Source: an uncultured Pelagibacteraceae bacterium
Lineage (GTDB): Bacteria > Pseudomonadota > Alphaproteobacteria > Pelagibacterales > Pelagibacteraceae
Length of the DNA stretch: 64,000 nt
Assembly: GCA_902603945.1 (NCBI GenBank)
Contig: CACKWP010000004.1
Coordinates: 1 to 64,000 of the forward strand
Reading direction: 5' to 3'
Shown piece after piece: positions 1 through 9,892 of this stretch (positions are counted from its first letter, which is position 1; every line of letters starts with the position of its first letter). Position numbers and translations under genes: made by a program. A model generated the notes under the pieces. It did no database searches. It was not told the DNA's origin and worked only from the letters and a program-made list of their open reading frames with translations.

Positions 1-904
1 CTAACGATAAGTATTTCCAGACAGCCATTCCACCTTCAGGTACTCCAGAGTGAGTTCCAGAGATATATTTCAATCCTCCTGGTACCCCAGCTGCTTTCAT
101 ATCTGCGGCGCTGTTTTTAACTAGTCCAAATTGTTGTTCGAGTTCTCCAAGTCTTGCAACCTCATCACCTAACATTAAGTGAGGGAAAATTCCTCCACCA
201 ACGTTAGAACTAATCCAGAATACTGGTATTAAGTATGCGATGATTAATACAATGTACTGAGCAACCTGTGTCCAAGTTACGGCCCTCATACCACCAAGCA
301 TTGAACAGATAAGGATACTTATTAATCCTACCCATACCCCTGCTTCGAACGGTATTCCAAGAGCTCTAGAAGCAATTGTTCCCGTAGCATTAATTTGAGC
401 TGTTACGTAAGTAAATGATGCTATGAAAAGCACGAATACTGATGCAGCTCTCACCGCATTACCACCGTATCGTGTTCCAATAAAATCAGGAACTGTGTAA
501 CATCCAAACTTTCTTAGGTACGGAGCCATTAGAGTTGCAACAAGCACGTATCCACCTGTCCAACCTACTAAGAAGGCCATATAAGTATAGCCACCAAAGT
601 AAACTCCACCTGCTAAAGCTACGAATGATGCACCTGACATCCAGTCAGCTGCTGTTGCCATTCCGTTAAACACGGTAGGCACTTGTCTTCCTGCAACATA
701 GTAGGCATCTACTTGAATGGTTCTTGATAAATAACCGATTAAGGCATAAATCAATACCGTGAAAGCCACGAACATCACTCCGATGTTTTTAGCTGACACA
801 CCTGCTTGCTCTGCTAATGCCATCAAAATGATGAACACTATAAAGCCACCAGTGTAGGTACCATATATTTTAGGAAGGTTTTGTATAAAATCTCCTTTAA
901 ACAT
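1..904 (-). CDS. Sodium:solute symporter family protein (SSS, ActP-like), C-terminus truncated by the window edge
   Basis: Minus-strand frame open from ATG at 904 to the window edge; translation MFKGDFIQNLPKIYGTYTGGFIVFIILMALAEQAGVSAKNIGVMFVAFTVLIYALIGYLSRTIQVDAYYVAGRQVPTVFNGMATAADWMSGASF... is typical of SSS symporters paired with a DUF4212 subunit. Confidence 0.85.
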   Translation of the reverse strand, partial: MFKGDFIQNLPKIYGTYTGGFIVFIILMALAEQAGVSAKNIGVMFVAFTVLIYALIGYLSRTIQVDAYYVAGRQVPTVFNGMATAADWMSGASFVALAGGVYFGGYTYMAFLVGWTGGYVLVATLMAPYLRKFGCYTVPDFIGTRYGGNAVRAASVFVLFIASFTYVTAQINATGTIASRALGIPFEAGVWVGLISILICSMLGGMRAVTWTQVAQYIVLIIAYLIPVFWISSNVGGGIFPHLMLGDEVARLGELEQQFGLVKNSAADMKAAGVPGGLKYISGTHSGVPEGGMAVWKYLSL

Positions 905-1161
905 TAGTCATCCTCTCTTTCTGAGAAACCATGTTCTTCGTCGATTTTTTCTTGTTTATTTGCAGTCCAAAACAAAATTATCACAAAGGCAAGAAGTGAA
1001 CCTTGCGCAGTCATGTAATATGCTAGTGGATAGCCAAGAAAAGACATCGTGTTCAGTTCAGAACCAAACATGAAGATCACTAATGAGAAGAAAGCCCAAA
1101 GAACCAATGTTACGATCATATGGTTTTTGGTCTTATTCCAATATGCGTCTTTATTTGACAT
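904..1161 (-). CDS. DUF4212-type small subunit of sodium/solute symporter
   Basis: 85 aa, two TM segments, YWNKTKNHMIVTLVLWAFFSLVIFMFGSELN...FLGYPLAYYMTAQGSLLAFVIILFWTANK pattern; directly upstream of and overlapping the symporter start. Confidence 0.8.
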   Translation of the reverse strand: MSNKDAYWNKTKNHMIVTLVLWAFFSLVIFMFGSELNTMSFLGYPLAYYMTAQGSLLAFVIILFWTANKQEKIDEEHGFSEREDD

Positions 1162-1314
1162 ATTTCCCCCTATTTATTTTTAACTTTTTACGTAAAAAGT
1201 ACTCTTATTGCTGGGAAGCATACTGATTATGAGTTGAATTAAAAGAGAAAAAAGGACCCCAAAACCAAATTGAAATGATATAAGACTAGCAAATAAAGGG
1301 TTTTTTGATACAAC

Positions 1315-1956
1315 GTGAAATTGAATCTAGATAAATTGAGAATTATTCTTAGAAACACTCTAATTGACGTTTGGGAGTATGTTATTCCTATTTGGAAGAT
1401 TTCAGGACTGTTTAAAAGAATAAAATCCAAAAAAGATCTTGAGAATTTTATTCAAGAAAGATCTGCACATGTTACCCAAACTACACTCTATGGATATTTG
1501 AAAACAAGAATAGGCGTAAAATACATTGCAATGATGGAAGACGAAAGATTTTTAAAATCTATTAATATTGCAAAATGGAATATTTATACCGTGGCTTTAG
1601 CTGACTGTTCTTTTTATGTCTATTCTTACTTAATATCAGAAAAGAATTTAAAAGAGAATGATTGTAAAGAAATTTTTTTAAATATTTTAGAATCTGAGAA
1701 GCAAAATGGTTTAGATGAAGAAATTTATAATAAAGGCAAAAATGCATTTTTAAACAGAATTGAAAACGTTGATTTTAAAAAATATTATTTAGAAAATCCT
1801 TTTAAAGAAAGTGGAGATGCACTGTACTACTGGTCTCCTATTGCTGATGAATTAAAAACTCTTGATAGAAAAATAGTTTTGAACTCAATCTCATTAAAGT
1901 GGGGGTTGATGAAAGATGAATTTAAAAAATTAACTAGAGACTTAAATTTTAATTAA
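1315..1956 (+). CDS. Hypothetical protein (GTG start)
   Basis: 213 aa ORF, GTG start after an in-frame TGA; convergent with acs with a 4 bp overlap; no family recognised. Confidence 0.6.
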   Translation: MKLNLDKLRIILRNTLIDVWEYVIPIWKISGLFKRIKSKKDLENFIQERSAHVTQTTLYGYLKTRIGVKYIAMMEDERFLKSINIAKWNIYTVALADCSFYVYSYLISEKNLKENDCKEIFLNILESEKQNGLDEEIYNKGKNAFLNRIENVDFKKYYLENPFKESGDALYYWSPIADELKTLDRKIVLNSISLKWGLMKDEFKKLTRDLNFN

Positions 1957-4091
1957 TCTCTATTTTGTCTGTTTTCAACAAGTGATGTTACGACGCTTGG
2001 ATCTGCCAGTGTTGTGGTGTCACCTAAGTTATCCGGTTCGTTAGCGGCTATCTTTCTTAAAATCCTTCTCATTATCTTCCCCGATCTAGTTTTCGGTAGA
2101 CCCGGAGCAAATTGTATAACGTCAGGGTAGCAAATTGGACCTATTTGTTTTCTAACCCATTGTTTAAGATCTCTTTCCAAGTCACCAGTAGGATTTTCAC
2201 CAGAGTTTAAGGTTACATAACAGTATAATCCATTTCCTTTAATACTATGAGGAAAACCAACTACCGCAGCCTCTGCAACTTTGGGATGGGCAACAAACGC
2301 ACTTTCAATTTCAGCAGTTCCAAGATTGTGTCCTGAAACAATTATCACGTCATCTACTCTTCCAGTTATCCAGTAATAACCATCTTTATCTCTTCTACAA
2401 CCATCTCCAGAAAAGTATTTACCATCAAACTGTGAGAAATACGTATCGATAAATCTTTGGTGATCTCCATAAACAGTTCTCATTTGTCCTGGCCAAGAAC
2501 TAGCCATGCACAGTCTTCCTTGACCTTCGCCTTTAATTACTTTTCCATCTTTATCAACTAACACTGGTTTGATACCATAAAATGGTTTTGTTGCTGAGCC
2601 AGGTTTTAAATCTATTGCACCAGGTTGAGGTGCTATTAAAATTCCCCCAGTTTCAGTTTGCCACCATGTATCAACTATAGGGCATCTAGAGTCACCAACT
2701 GTTTTGTAATACCACATCCAAGCCTCTGGATTGATTGGCTCACCTACTGTACCTAATAATTTAAGTGATTTTCTACTTGTTTTTTTAACTGGTCCGTCTC
2801 CTTCCCTCATTAAAGCTCTTATCGCGGTAGGAGCTGTGTAAAAAATATTTACTTTATGTTTGTCAACGATTTGCCACCATCTTGAATTATCAGGATAATT
2901 TGGAACACCTTCAAACATGATGGTAGTTGCTCCATTTGCTAAAGGACCATAAATTATATAGCTGTGCCCTGTTACCCATCCAATATCAGCAGTACACCAA
3001 TAAATATCGTTTGGCTTATAATCAAAAATATACTGATGAGTCATTGAGGCATAAACCATATATCCACCAGTTGTGTGTAAAACTCCCTTCGGTTTTCCAG
3101 TCGAACCAGATGTATAAAGAATAAACAAAGGATCTTCTGCATCCATTTCTTCAGGATCGCACTTAGAAGGTGCAGAGGAAATCAATTTTTTATACGAAAC
3201 ATCTCTTTCATTGTTCCAATTAACTTGATTTCCAGTTCTCTCGATTACAACGCATTTCTTTACATTGGGACATTGATCCAAAGCTTCATCAGCTATTTTT
3301 TTTAAAGGGATTATTTTTCCACCTCTTACTCCTTCATCTGCAGTAATCAAATATTCAGATTCACAATCTGTGATTCTTGTTGCGATTGAGTCTGGAGAAA
3401 AGCCTCCAAAAATAATAGAGTGAACAGCACCTATTCTTGCACAAGCCAACATCACGTATGCAAGTTCAGGTATCATAGTTAAATAAATTGTTACTCTATC
3501 TCCCTTCTGAACACCTAAGCTTTTTAGACCATTAGCTGCTTTACAAACATTTTGATGTAATTCTCTGTAAGAAATTTTTTTAGTATCTGCAGGGTCATCA
3601 CCTACCCAAATTATTGCAGTTTTGCTTGGATTTTTTTTTAGGTGTCTATCAATACAATTAGCTGAAGCGTTTAAAGTTCCATCATAATACCATTTAATTT
3701 TAACTTCCTCTTTACTGTATTTAACGTCTTTAATTTTTGTATATTTTTTTATCCAAGAAATTCTTTTTCCTTCTTTAGCCCAAAACTTATCATTTTCTTT
3801 TATTGAGAGTTTATATTTCTTTTTATATTGAGACTCATTTACATAAGCATGATTCGCCCAACTATCTGAAACCTTTATTAAAGATTTACCGTCACCGTCT
3901 TCAAGTATTTTAGGAGCTTTAAAATTTTTCTTTCTAGGTTTAGACTTCCCAGATCTTGATTTCTTCCTTTTTCTTGACTTTGTTTTTTTTATTTTTCTAG
4001 ATTTTTTTCTAGTCCTAATAATTTTTTTAGACTTCTTTCTTTTAGTCTTTTTTGATCTTTTTGATTTTTTCTTTTTCTTTTTTTTAGCCAC
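1953..4091 (-). CDS. acs: Acetyl-CoA synthetase with an N-terminal Lys/Arg-rich extension
   Basis: 712 aa; AMP-binding motif [22 protein letters not shown]-terminal [17 protein letters not shown]. Confidence 0.95.
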   Translation of the reverse strand: MAKKKKKKKSKRSKKTKRKKSKKIIRTRKKSRKIKKTKSRKRKKSRSGKSKPRKKNFKAPKILEDGDGKSLIKVSDSWANHAYVNESQYKKKYKLSIKENDKFWAKEGKRISWIKKYTKIKDVKYSKEEVKIKWYYDGTLNASANCIDRHLKKNPSKTAIIWVGDDPADTKKISYRELHQNVCKAANGLKSLGVQKGDRVTIYLTMIPELAYVMLACARIGAVHSIIFGGFSPDSIATRITDCESEYLITADEGVRGGKIIPLKKIADEALDQCPNVKKCVVIERTGNQVNWNNERDVSYKKLISSAPSKCDPEEMDAEDPLFILYTSGSTGKPKGVLHTTGGYMVYASMTHQYIFDYKPNDIYWCTADIGWVTGHSYIIYGPLANGATTIMFEGVPNYPDNSRWWQIVDKHKVNIFYTAPTAIRALMREGDGPVKKTSRKSLKLLGTVGEPINPEAWMWYYKTVGDSRCPIVDTWWQTETGGILIAPQPGAIDLKPGSATKPFYGIKPVLVDKDGKVIKGEGQGRLCMASSWPGQMRTVYGDHQRFIDTYFSQFDGKYFSGDGCRRDKDGYYWITGRVDDVIIVSGHNLGTAEIESAFVAHPKVAEAAVVGFPHSIKGNGLYCYVTLNSGENPTGDLERDLKQWVRKQIGPICYPDVIQFAPGLPKTRSGKIMRRILRKIAANEPDNLGDTTTLADPSVVTSLVENRQNRD

Positions 4092-4099
4092 AATTTCTC

Positions 4100-4522
4100 C
4101 TAATTGGCATTTATTTTACCCATCTTATAAATAATTTTCCAGCTTTTAAAATCAATAGGCATTACTGATAATCTACTCTGTTTAATAAGAGGTAAATGAG
4201 AAATAGTCTTTGTTTTTTTAATTTTTTCGAGTGAAATTGGGTATTTTATATACTCTTTAAACCTAACCTGGACGGCTACAAATCTTTTTTTTCTATCCGT
4301 TTTATCAATGAAAGCTTCTTTAATTACTTGCACAATGCCTACAATTTCTTTTCCTATATTAGAGTGGTAGAAAAAACATAGATCGCCGCTCTTCATTTTT
4401 TTCAAATTATTTGCTGCTTGATAATTTCTTACACCATCCCAGGCTACTCCTTTTTTCCCAGCTTTCTTTTGTTGTTTTATTGACCAAACATCAGGCTCAG
4501 ATTTCATTAACCAATATTGCAT
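4100..4522 (-). CDS. EVE domain-containing protein
   Basis: [15 protein letters not shown]...[31 protein letters not shown] is the EVE/thymocyte nuclear protein signature. Confidence 0.9.
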   Translation of the reverse strand: MQYWLMKSEPDVWSIKQQKKAGKKGVAWDGVRNYQAANNLKKMKSGDLCFFYHSNIGKEIVGIVQVIKEAFIDKTDRKKRFVAVQVRFKEYIKYPISLEKIKKTKTISHLPLIKQSRLSVMPIDFKSWKIIYKMGKINAN

Positions 4523-5598
4523 TATAATTTTAATCCAGGTCCCTTCATGTAAGGTGCGTTTTCATCAAGAGGCCACCTTGATTTTGCGGATACTGTAATA
4601 TCATCAATCTTATTTTTTTTAAATCTTTGTATACCTGCCCAAGCAATCATAGCAGCGTTATCACCACAAAATTTTAAATCTGGATAAATAGCTTCAAAAC
4701 CCATTTCGTTAGACAAAACTGATAAATTTTTCCTTATAGACTGGTTGGCTGCGACACCACCAGCTACTATTAATTGAAAATTTTCTTTTTTTGTTCTCTC
4801 TCTAAACATTCGAATAGCAACTTTAGTTTTTTTATAAAGAATTTTATTAATTGTATATTGAAAAGAGGCTGCTAAATTATATTTCAACTTATCTTCCCCG
4901 TTAATTTTTTTTGACTCCCTAAGTACTGCTGTTTTAAGACCAGCAAAAGATAAGTTACAACCTGCTTTATTAATAATTGGTTCAGGTAGTTTAAAAAAAT
5001 TTTTGTCTCCTAATTTTGAAAATTTTTCAACATTTGGTCCGCCAGGGTAACCCAAGTCTAACATTTTTGCCGTTTTATCAAATGCTTCTCCTAAAGCATC
5101 GTCGATTGTTGTTCCTAATTGTTGATATTCATTTACACCTTTAACTATTAAAAACTGTGTATGACCTCCTGAAATTAATAATAATAAATAAGGAAATTTA
5201 ATTTTTTTTTCTAAGCCAGGACTTAGTGCATGTCCTTCCAAATGATTCACTCCAATAAAAGGTTTATTAGAAAATGTAGCGATTGATTTTCCAATATTTA
5301 AGCCAACAGTTAAACAAACAATCAAACCAGGACCAGCAGTTGCCGCAACACCATCTAATTCATCAATAGAAATTTTACTTTCTTTTAAAGCTGTACCTAT
5401 AATGTATTCAATATTTTCTAGGTGGGCTCTAGCTGCCAACTCAGGTACAACACCTCCAAATTTTTTATGTTCTTCGATCTGACTTGAAACTATATTGGAT
5501 AGGATGTCCGCAGTTCCTTTGTCATTTTCTCGTATGATAGCAGCTGCTGTTTCATCACAGCTAGTTTCAATCCCAAGAAAAGTTATTTTTTTTGCCAT
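4522..5598 (-). CDS. tsaD: tRNA N6-adenosine threonylcarbamoyltransferase TsaD
   Basis: LGIETSCDETAAAI, GVNHLEGHALSP, LISGGHTQF motifs. Confidence 0.97.
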   Translation of the reverse strand: MAKKITFLGIETSCDETAAAIIRENDKGTADILSNIVSSQIEEHKKFGGVVPELAARAHLENIEYIIGTALKESKISIDELDGVAATAGPGLIVCLTVGLNIGKSIATFSNKPFIGVNHLEGHALSPGLEKKIKFPYLLLLISGGHTQFLIVKGVNEYQQLGTTIDDALGEAFDKTAKMLDLGYPGGPNVEKFSKLGDKNFFKLPEPIINKAGCNLSFAGLKTAVLRESKKINGEDKLKYNLAASFQYTINKILYKKTKVAIRMFRERTKKENFQLIVAGGVAANQSIRKNLSVLSNEMGFEAIYPDLKFCGDNAAMIAWAGIQRFKKNKIDDITVSAKSRWPLDENAPYMKGPGLKL

Positions 5599-5655
5599 TA
5601 TATGTTCAATTATTTAAATAGTATAATTTAGATCTTTCAAATATATAATCAATTT

Positions 5656-6576
5656 ATGACTAAAATTACAATCGGTGCCAGAGGAAGTAAGCTTTCGATT
5701 GCTTACGTAAAAAAAGTCAAAGAGCTTTTAATTCGAAGAAATAATGATTTGAGAGAAGAAAATATAGCTTTTAAAGTCATCAAAACTTCTGGTGATATAA
5801 ATCAAAATGTAAAATTATCTGAAATAGGTGGCAAAAATCTATTCTGTAAAGAAATCGAAGAGAAACTTTTGAAAAAAGAAATTGATCTTGCTGTTCACTC
5901 CTTAAAAGATATGGAGTCCTTAGAAGATAGCAATCTAATCATTGGCGCATACATAAAGCGAAATGATTATAGAGACGTAATTATAAGCGATAAGATTAAA
6001 AGTTTAGAAGATCTAAAAGGTAAAATAGTTATTGGCTCAAGTTCTAAAAGAAGAGAATTACAACTTAAAAAAATAAATAAAAATATTTCTGTAAAAAGCA
6101 TGAGAGGAAATATTGACACTAGAATTAAAAAACTCGAAGAAGGTAAATTAGACGGAATAATCTTGGCTGCAGCTGGAGTCAAAAGTTTAAATTTAGCTAA
6201 CAAAATAGGTTTATCCTTTAAAACCGAAGAAGTTTTGCCTGCAGTGGGACAAGGTATAATAGCTGTTCAATGTAACAAAAATGATGATGTTATTAAAAAT
6301 CTTTTAAGAAATATTAACGATACAGAAACCGAAACATGTGCAAAATCTGAACGTGCAATGCTACAAGCTATTGAAGGTGATTGCGAAACAGCAGTTGGTG
6401 GTTTAGCAATAATAGAAAATGACAGTCTAAAGTTAAGAGCACAATTATTCTCAGATTCAGGTTTGAAAAGTTATGAGTATGATATGACAGGCAAAACTAG
6501 TGAGGCAGTAAATATTGGAAAATCAGTAGGAGAAGAACTATTAAAACTCGCAGGATCGGAATTTAAAAAAAAATGA
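5656..6576 (+). CDS. hemC: Hydroxymethylbilane synthase
   Basis: IGARGSKLSIAYV, AVHSLKDM, MRGNIDTRIKKL, EGDCETAVGG (cofactor Cys). Confidence 0.97.
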   Translation: MTKITIGARGSKLSIAYVKKVKELLIRRNNDLREENIAFKVIKTSGDINQNVKLSEIGGKNLFCKEIEEKLLKKEIDLAVHSLKDMESLEDSNLIIGAYIKRNDYRDVIISDKIKSLEDLKGKIVIGSSSKRRELQLKKINKNISVKSMRGNIDTRIKKLEEGKLDGIILAAAGVKSLNLANKIGLSFKTEEVLPAVGQGIIAVQCNKNDDVIKNLLRNINDTETETCAKSERAMLQAIEGDCETAVGGLAIIENDSLKLRAQLFSDSGLKSYEYDMTGKTSEAVNIGKSVGEELLKLAGSEFKKK

Positions 6577-7271
6577 ATATTTTAATTACAAGACCTTTAA
6601 TAGACTCAGAGGATTTAATGGGAAAGTTTTTTTCTCTAGGACATAAGATTATTCACATTCCAACTTTAAAAATTTCAGCAGCTAATGCCAGCCCTGTCGA
6701 TGCAAAAAAATATGATGCGTTTATTTTTACAAGCGCCAATGCTATTAGAAATTTAAAGTTGAATAATCAAGATAATAGCAAAATATGTTTTTGTGTGGGC
6801 TCCATTACAGAAAAAATTGTAAGGCAAAAAGGATACAATAATACAATTTCTGCAGGCGGAACTGTAAACGCTTTAAAAAATATTATTTTAAATTCAGATC
6901 AAATTGATAAAAAAAAATCTATTGCTTATTTTTGTGGGGATTATATTTCTTCCAATCTAGATGTCGAACTTAAAAATGATGGATTTCAGATCGATAAGAT
7001 TATCAACTACACTTCTGAAAAAATTACTGATCTTAATGAGGAAAATAACAAAATAATTAATAATCATCCTCCTGACATAATTTTTATTTATTCTAAAAGA
7101 AGTGCCGAAAGCTTTATTGAAATAGTAAAAAAATACTCTCTTAATGGGTTGATGACAGAGTCTAGAGTATTATGTATAAGTGAAAAAGTTTTAAGTGTAT
7201 TTAAAAACTCGGGATGGAAAAAATTGGAAGTTTTCCAACCAGGAGAAGAATTAGAAAAATTGAAAGTTTAA
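6573..7271 (+). CDS. hemD: Uroporphyrinogen-III synthase
   Basis: MNILITRPLIDSEDL..., FTSANAIRNL; overlaps the end of hemC by 4 bp. Confidence 0.88.
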   Translation: MNILITRPLIDSEDLMGKFFSLGHKIIHIPTLKISAANASPVDAKKYDAFIFTSANAIRNLKLNNQDNSKICFCVGSITEKIVRQKGYNNTISAGGTVNALKNIILNSDQIDKKKSIAYFCGDYISSNLDVELKNDGFQIDKIINYTSEKITDLNEENNKIINNHPPDIIFIYSKRSAESFIEIVKKYSLNGLMTESRVLCISEKVLSVFKNSGWKKLEVFQPGEELEKLKV

Positions 7272-7275
7272 ACAA

Positions 7276-7413
7276 ATGGAAGTGCTACAAAATTTTAAAA
7301 ATTTATTTTTTGATGTGTGGAATAAAGGCATATCTGGAATTAATATTTCTGAGATAATAATTGCATTGCTAATTTTTTTTATTTTTTTTATTTTTAAGGG
7401 GTGTTTTTTCTAA
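7276..7413 (+). other. 5' fragment of the MscS-family gene in a different frame (apparent frameshift)
   Basis: ATG 7276: MEVLQNFKNLFFDVWNKGISGINISEIIIALLIFFIFFIFKGCFF* ; the +1 frame continues as FLRGVFSKFVVKRLENYVSKSTNN into the 7442 ORF. Confidence 0.65.
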
Positions 7414-7441
7414 GTTTGTAGTCAAAAGATTAGAAAATTAC

Positions 7442-8371
7442 GTGTCAAAATCTACAAATAATTTTGATAACTCTCTTGTTTTTTCAATGGAAGGACCAGC
7501 AAAGTTCTTTCCAGTGGTTTTAGGATTTTTTGTCTCTACAAGTTATTTAACTGTTGAAACACAAGCAGCTGAATTTTTAGAGACTATTAATCGATCTTTA
7601 ATTACTATTTTAATATTTTGGACATTTCATCAAGTCATTGGACCTTTATCAGTGGTTATCAAATCGGTTGGAGGTCTACTTTCAAAAGATTTAATTAATT
7701 GGATTATAAAAGCCATAAAAGTTTTAATTTTCATTTTGGGAGCCGCAGCTGTTCTTGAACTTTGGGGAATTAAAATTGGCCCCATCATTGCAGGTTTAGG
7801 TTTATTTGGTGTAGCGGTTGCACTTGGAGCTCAAGATTTATTTAAAAACTTAATCTCAGGTATATTAGTTTTAGTTGAAAGAAGATTTCAAGTTGGTGAT
7901 TGGATTTACGTAGAGGGAGTAATTGAAGGAACTGTAGAGAGTATTGGTTTTAGATCAACTGTAGTGAGAAGATTTGATAAATCTCTAGCAACAATCCCAA
8001 ATTTTCAATTTGCTGAAAATGCAGTGATTAACAATACTCAAACAACAAACAGAAGAATTAATTGGATGATTGGTTTAGAATATCGAACTACTAGCGAACA
8101 ATTAAAAAATATTAAAAAAGAAATTGAAGACTATATTAAAAAAAATGATGATTTTGTTAAATCTAAGGACACTTTGTTATCAGTTAAAATAGATCAATTT
8201 GCTGCAAGCTCTATAGATATTAGACTAATTTGTTTTACAAAAACAAGGCAATTCCAAGAGTGGCTTAATGTAAAAGATACTTTGGCTTTAGAGATTAAAA
8301 ACATTGTAGAAAAAAACAAAGCCTCATTCGCGTTTCCAAGCACATCAGTTTATGTGGAGAAAAATTCATGA
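7442..8371 (+). CDS. Mechanosensitive ion channel (MscS family), annotated start probably artificial
   Basis: GPIIAGLGLFGVAVALGAQDLFKNLISGILVLVERRFQVGDWI...GTVESIGFRSTVVRRFDKSLATIPN is the MscS core. Confidence 0.92.
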   Translation: MSKSTNNFDNSLVFSMEGPAKFFPVVLGFFVSTSYLTVETQAAEFLETINRSLITILIFWTFHQVIGPLSVVIKSVGGLLSKDLINWIIKAIKVLIFILGAAAVLELWGIKIGPIIAGLGLFGVAVALGAQDLFKNLISGILVLVERRFQVGDWIYVEGVIEGTVESIGFRSTVVRRFDKSLATIPNFQFAENAVINNTQTTNRRINWMIGLEYRTTSEQLKNIKKEIEDYIKKNDDFVKSKDTLLSVKIDQFAASSIDIRLICFTKTRQFQEWLNVKDTLALEIKNIVEKNKASFAFPSTSVYVEKNS

Positions 8372-8658
8372 AGTCAGTTTTAATACTGTTTGATAATTTA
8401 ATTACTCTTTACATTTGGATATTAATCATCAACGCAGTTATAAGTTGGTTAGTTGCATTTAACATCTTAAACACTGGAAATAGGTTTGTTTATGCAGTTC
8501 TTGATTTTTCTTACAGATTAACTGCTCCACCTTTAAACTATATAAGAAGATTTCTGCCCAACTTAGGCTCGATAGATATTTCTCCTGTAATATTAATTTT
8601 AGCACTAATGTTTTTAAGAAATTTTATTTTTGAAATGTTTGCCCCAAGTTTATTTTAA
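8368..8658 (+). CDS. YggT family membrane protein
   Basis: 96 aa; NAVISWLVAFNILNTGNRFVYAVLDFSYRLTAPPLNYIRRFLPNLGSIDISPVILILAL. Confidence 0.9.
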   Translation: MKSVLILFDNLITLYIWILIINAVISWLVAFNILNTGNRFVYAVLDFSYRLTAPPLNYIRRFLPNLGSIDISPVILILALMFLRNFIFEMFAPSLF

Positions 8659-9497
8659 TGATGATTATTGATGGAAAAAAAGAAGCTGAAATTTTAAGAC
8701 AAGAGATAAAAGAAGAAATTGAGTCATTAAAATTTAAAGATAAAAAAGTTCCTGGATTAACCGTCATATTAATTGGTGATTTTGCGCCAAGCCAGATTTA
8801 CGTTAAGAACAAAGAAAAAAGTGCCAAAGAGGTCGGAATAAATTCTAATGTTGTAAGATACTCCAAAGAGGTAACAGAAGAAGAAGTTTTAAAAAAAATT
8901 GAAGATCTAAATAATGATATTGATGTATCTGGTATACTAGTTCAACTACCTTTGCCTCCTCAAATTAATAAAGAAAAAATTATTAATGCTGTAAGTCCTA
9001 AGAAGGATGTAGATGGTTTTAATCCCATAAATGTTGGTAACCTTTCATCTGGTTACAATGCTTTAGTTCCTTGTACACCTTTAGGATGCTTGTATTTGAT
9101 AAAAAAAGTAGAAAAAAATTTATCTGGAAAACATGCAGTTATAATTGGTAGATCTAATTTAAATGGTAAACCTATGGCTCAATTACTTTTAAAAGAGAAT
9201 TGTACAGTTACAATTGTTCATTCAAAAACGAAAGATTTAAAACAAGAGTGTTTAAAAGCTGATATCTTAGTTGCTGCGGTTGGAGTAGCTAAATTAGTAA
9301 AAGAAGATTGGGTAAAAAAAAACTCAATAGTTATTGATGTAGGAATAAATAAAGAAGGAGATAAAATTGTAGGGGATGTTGATTTTGATGCTGTAAAAGA
9401 AAAATCCAAAGCTATAACTCCGGTTCCTGGTGGTGTAGGACCAATGACTATTGCTTGTTTGCTAAAAAATACCTTGGATTGTTTTAAAGCTCGTTAG
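8658..9497 (+). CDS. folD: Bifunctional methylenetetrahydrofolate dehydrogenase/cyclohydrolase
   Basis: GILVQLPLPPQI, KKDVDGF, IIGRSNLNGKPMAQLLL, VPGGVGPMTIACLL. Confidence 0.97.
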   Translation: MMIIDGKKEAEILRQEIKEEIESLKFKDKKVPGLTVILIGDFAPSQIYVKNKEKSAKEVGINSNVVRYSKEVTEEEVLKKIEDLNNDIDVSGILVQLPLPPQINKEKIINAVSPKKDVDGFNPINVGNLSSGYNALVPCTPLGCLYLIKKVEKNLSGKHAVIIGRSNLNGKPMAQLLLKENCTVTIVHSKTKDLKQECLKADILVAAVGVAKLVKEDWVKKNSIVIDVGINKEGDKIVGDVDFDAVKEKSKAITPVPGGVGPMTIACLLKNTLDCFKAR

Positions 9498-9870
9498 ACT
9501 TTGATTTATCAATTTTTAAGTACTTACTATTTCTAAATCTAATTATTACAGTAGCTAAAGCTACAATTAATATCGCGACTGATATATAAATTAAATTTGT
9601 TGGGTCGCTCTCTTTATCTTGCAATATAATAAATCGCGCTAAAGCTGTTATTGCAATTACTAAAGGATAGGTAATTCTTACTGCTCTTGTTTCCCAATAA
9701 GATCTGACTAATCCGATTACCTCTATGTAGATGAACATTAAAAGCAGGTCTGCTAAAGTAATATCTCTATTCTCATACATTTCTTTCATCTCTAAAAAGA
9801 AAGCAATGATCGTTGAGATTAGGACAACTACAACAGCAACTAGCTGAATATTTCGAATCGAATTGTTCAT
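9484..9870 (-). CDS. PsiE-like phosphate-starvation-inducible family membrane protein
   Basis: 128 aa, four TM; LLLMFIYIEVIGLVRSYWETRAVRITYPLVIAITALARFIIL. Confidence 0.75.
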   Translation of the reverse strand: MNNSIRNIQLVAVVVVLISTIIAFFLEMKEMYENRDITLADLLLMFIYIEVIGLVRSYWETRAVRITYPLVIAITALARFIILQDKESDPTNLIYISVAILIVALATVIIRFRNSKYLKIDKSKSNEL

Positions 9871-9892
9871 TTAATAACTTTGTATCAAAAAT

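Noticed and set aside
3921-4091. Lys-rich Acs tail as a mis-assigned start in a homopolymer region
   Set aside because: No alternative internal Met precedes the catalytic domain and the frame is continuous, so the tail is kept as a real finding, though proteomic proof is needed.
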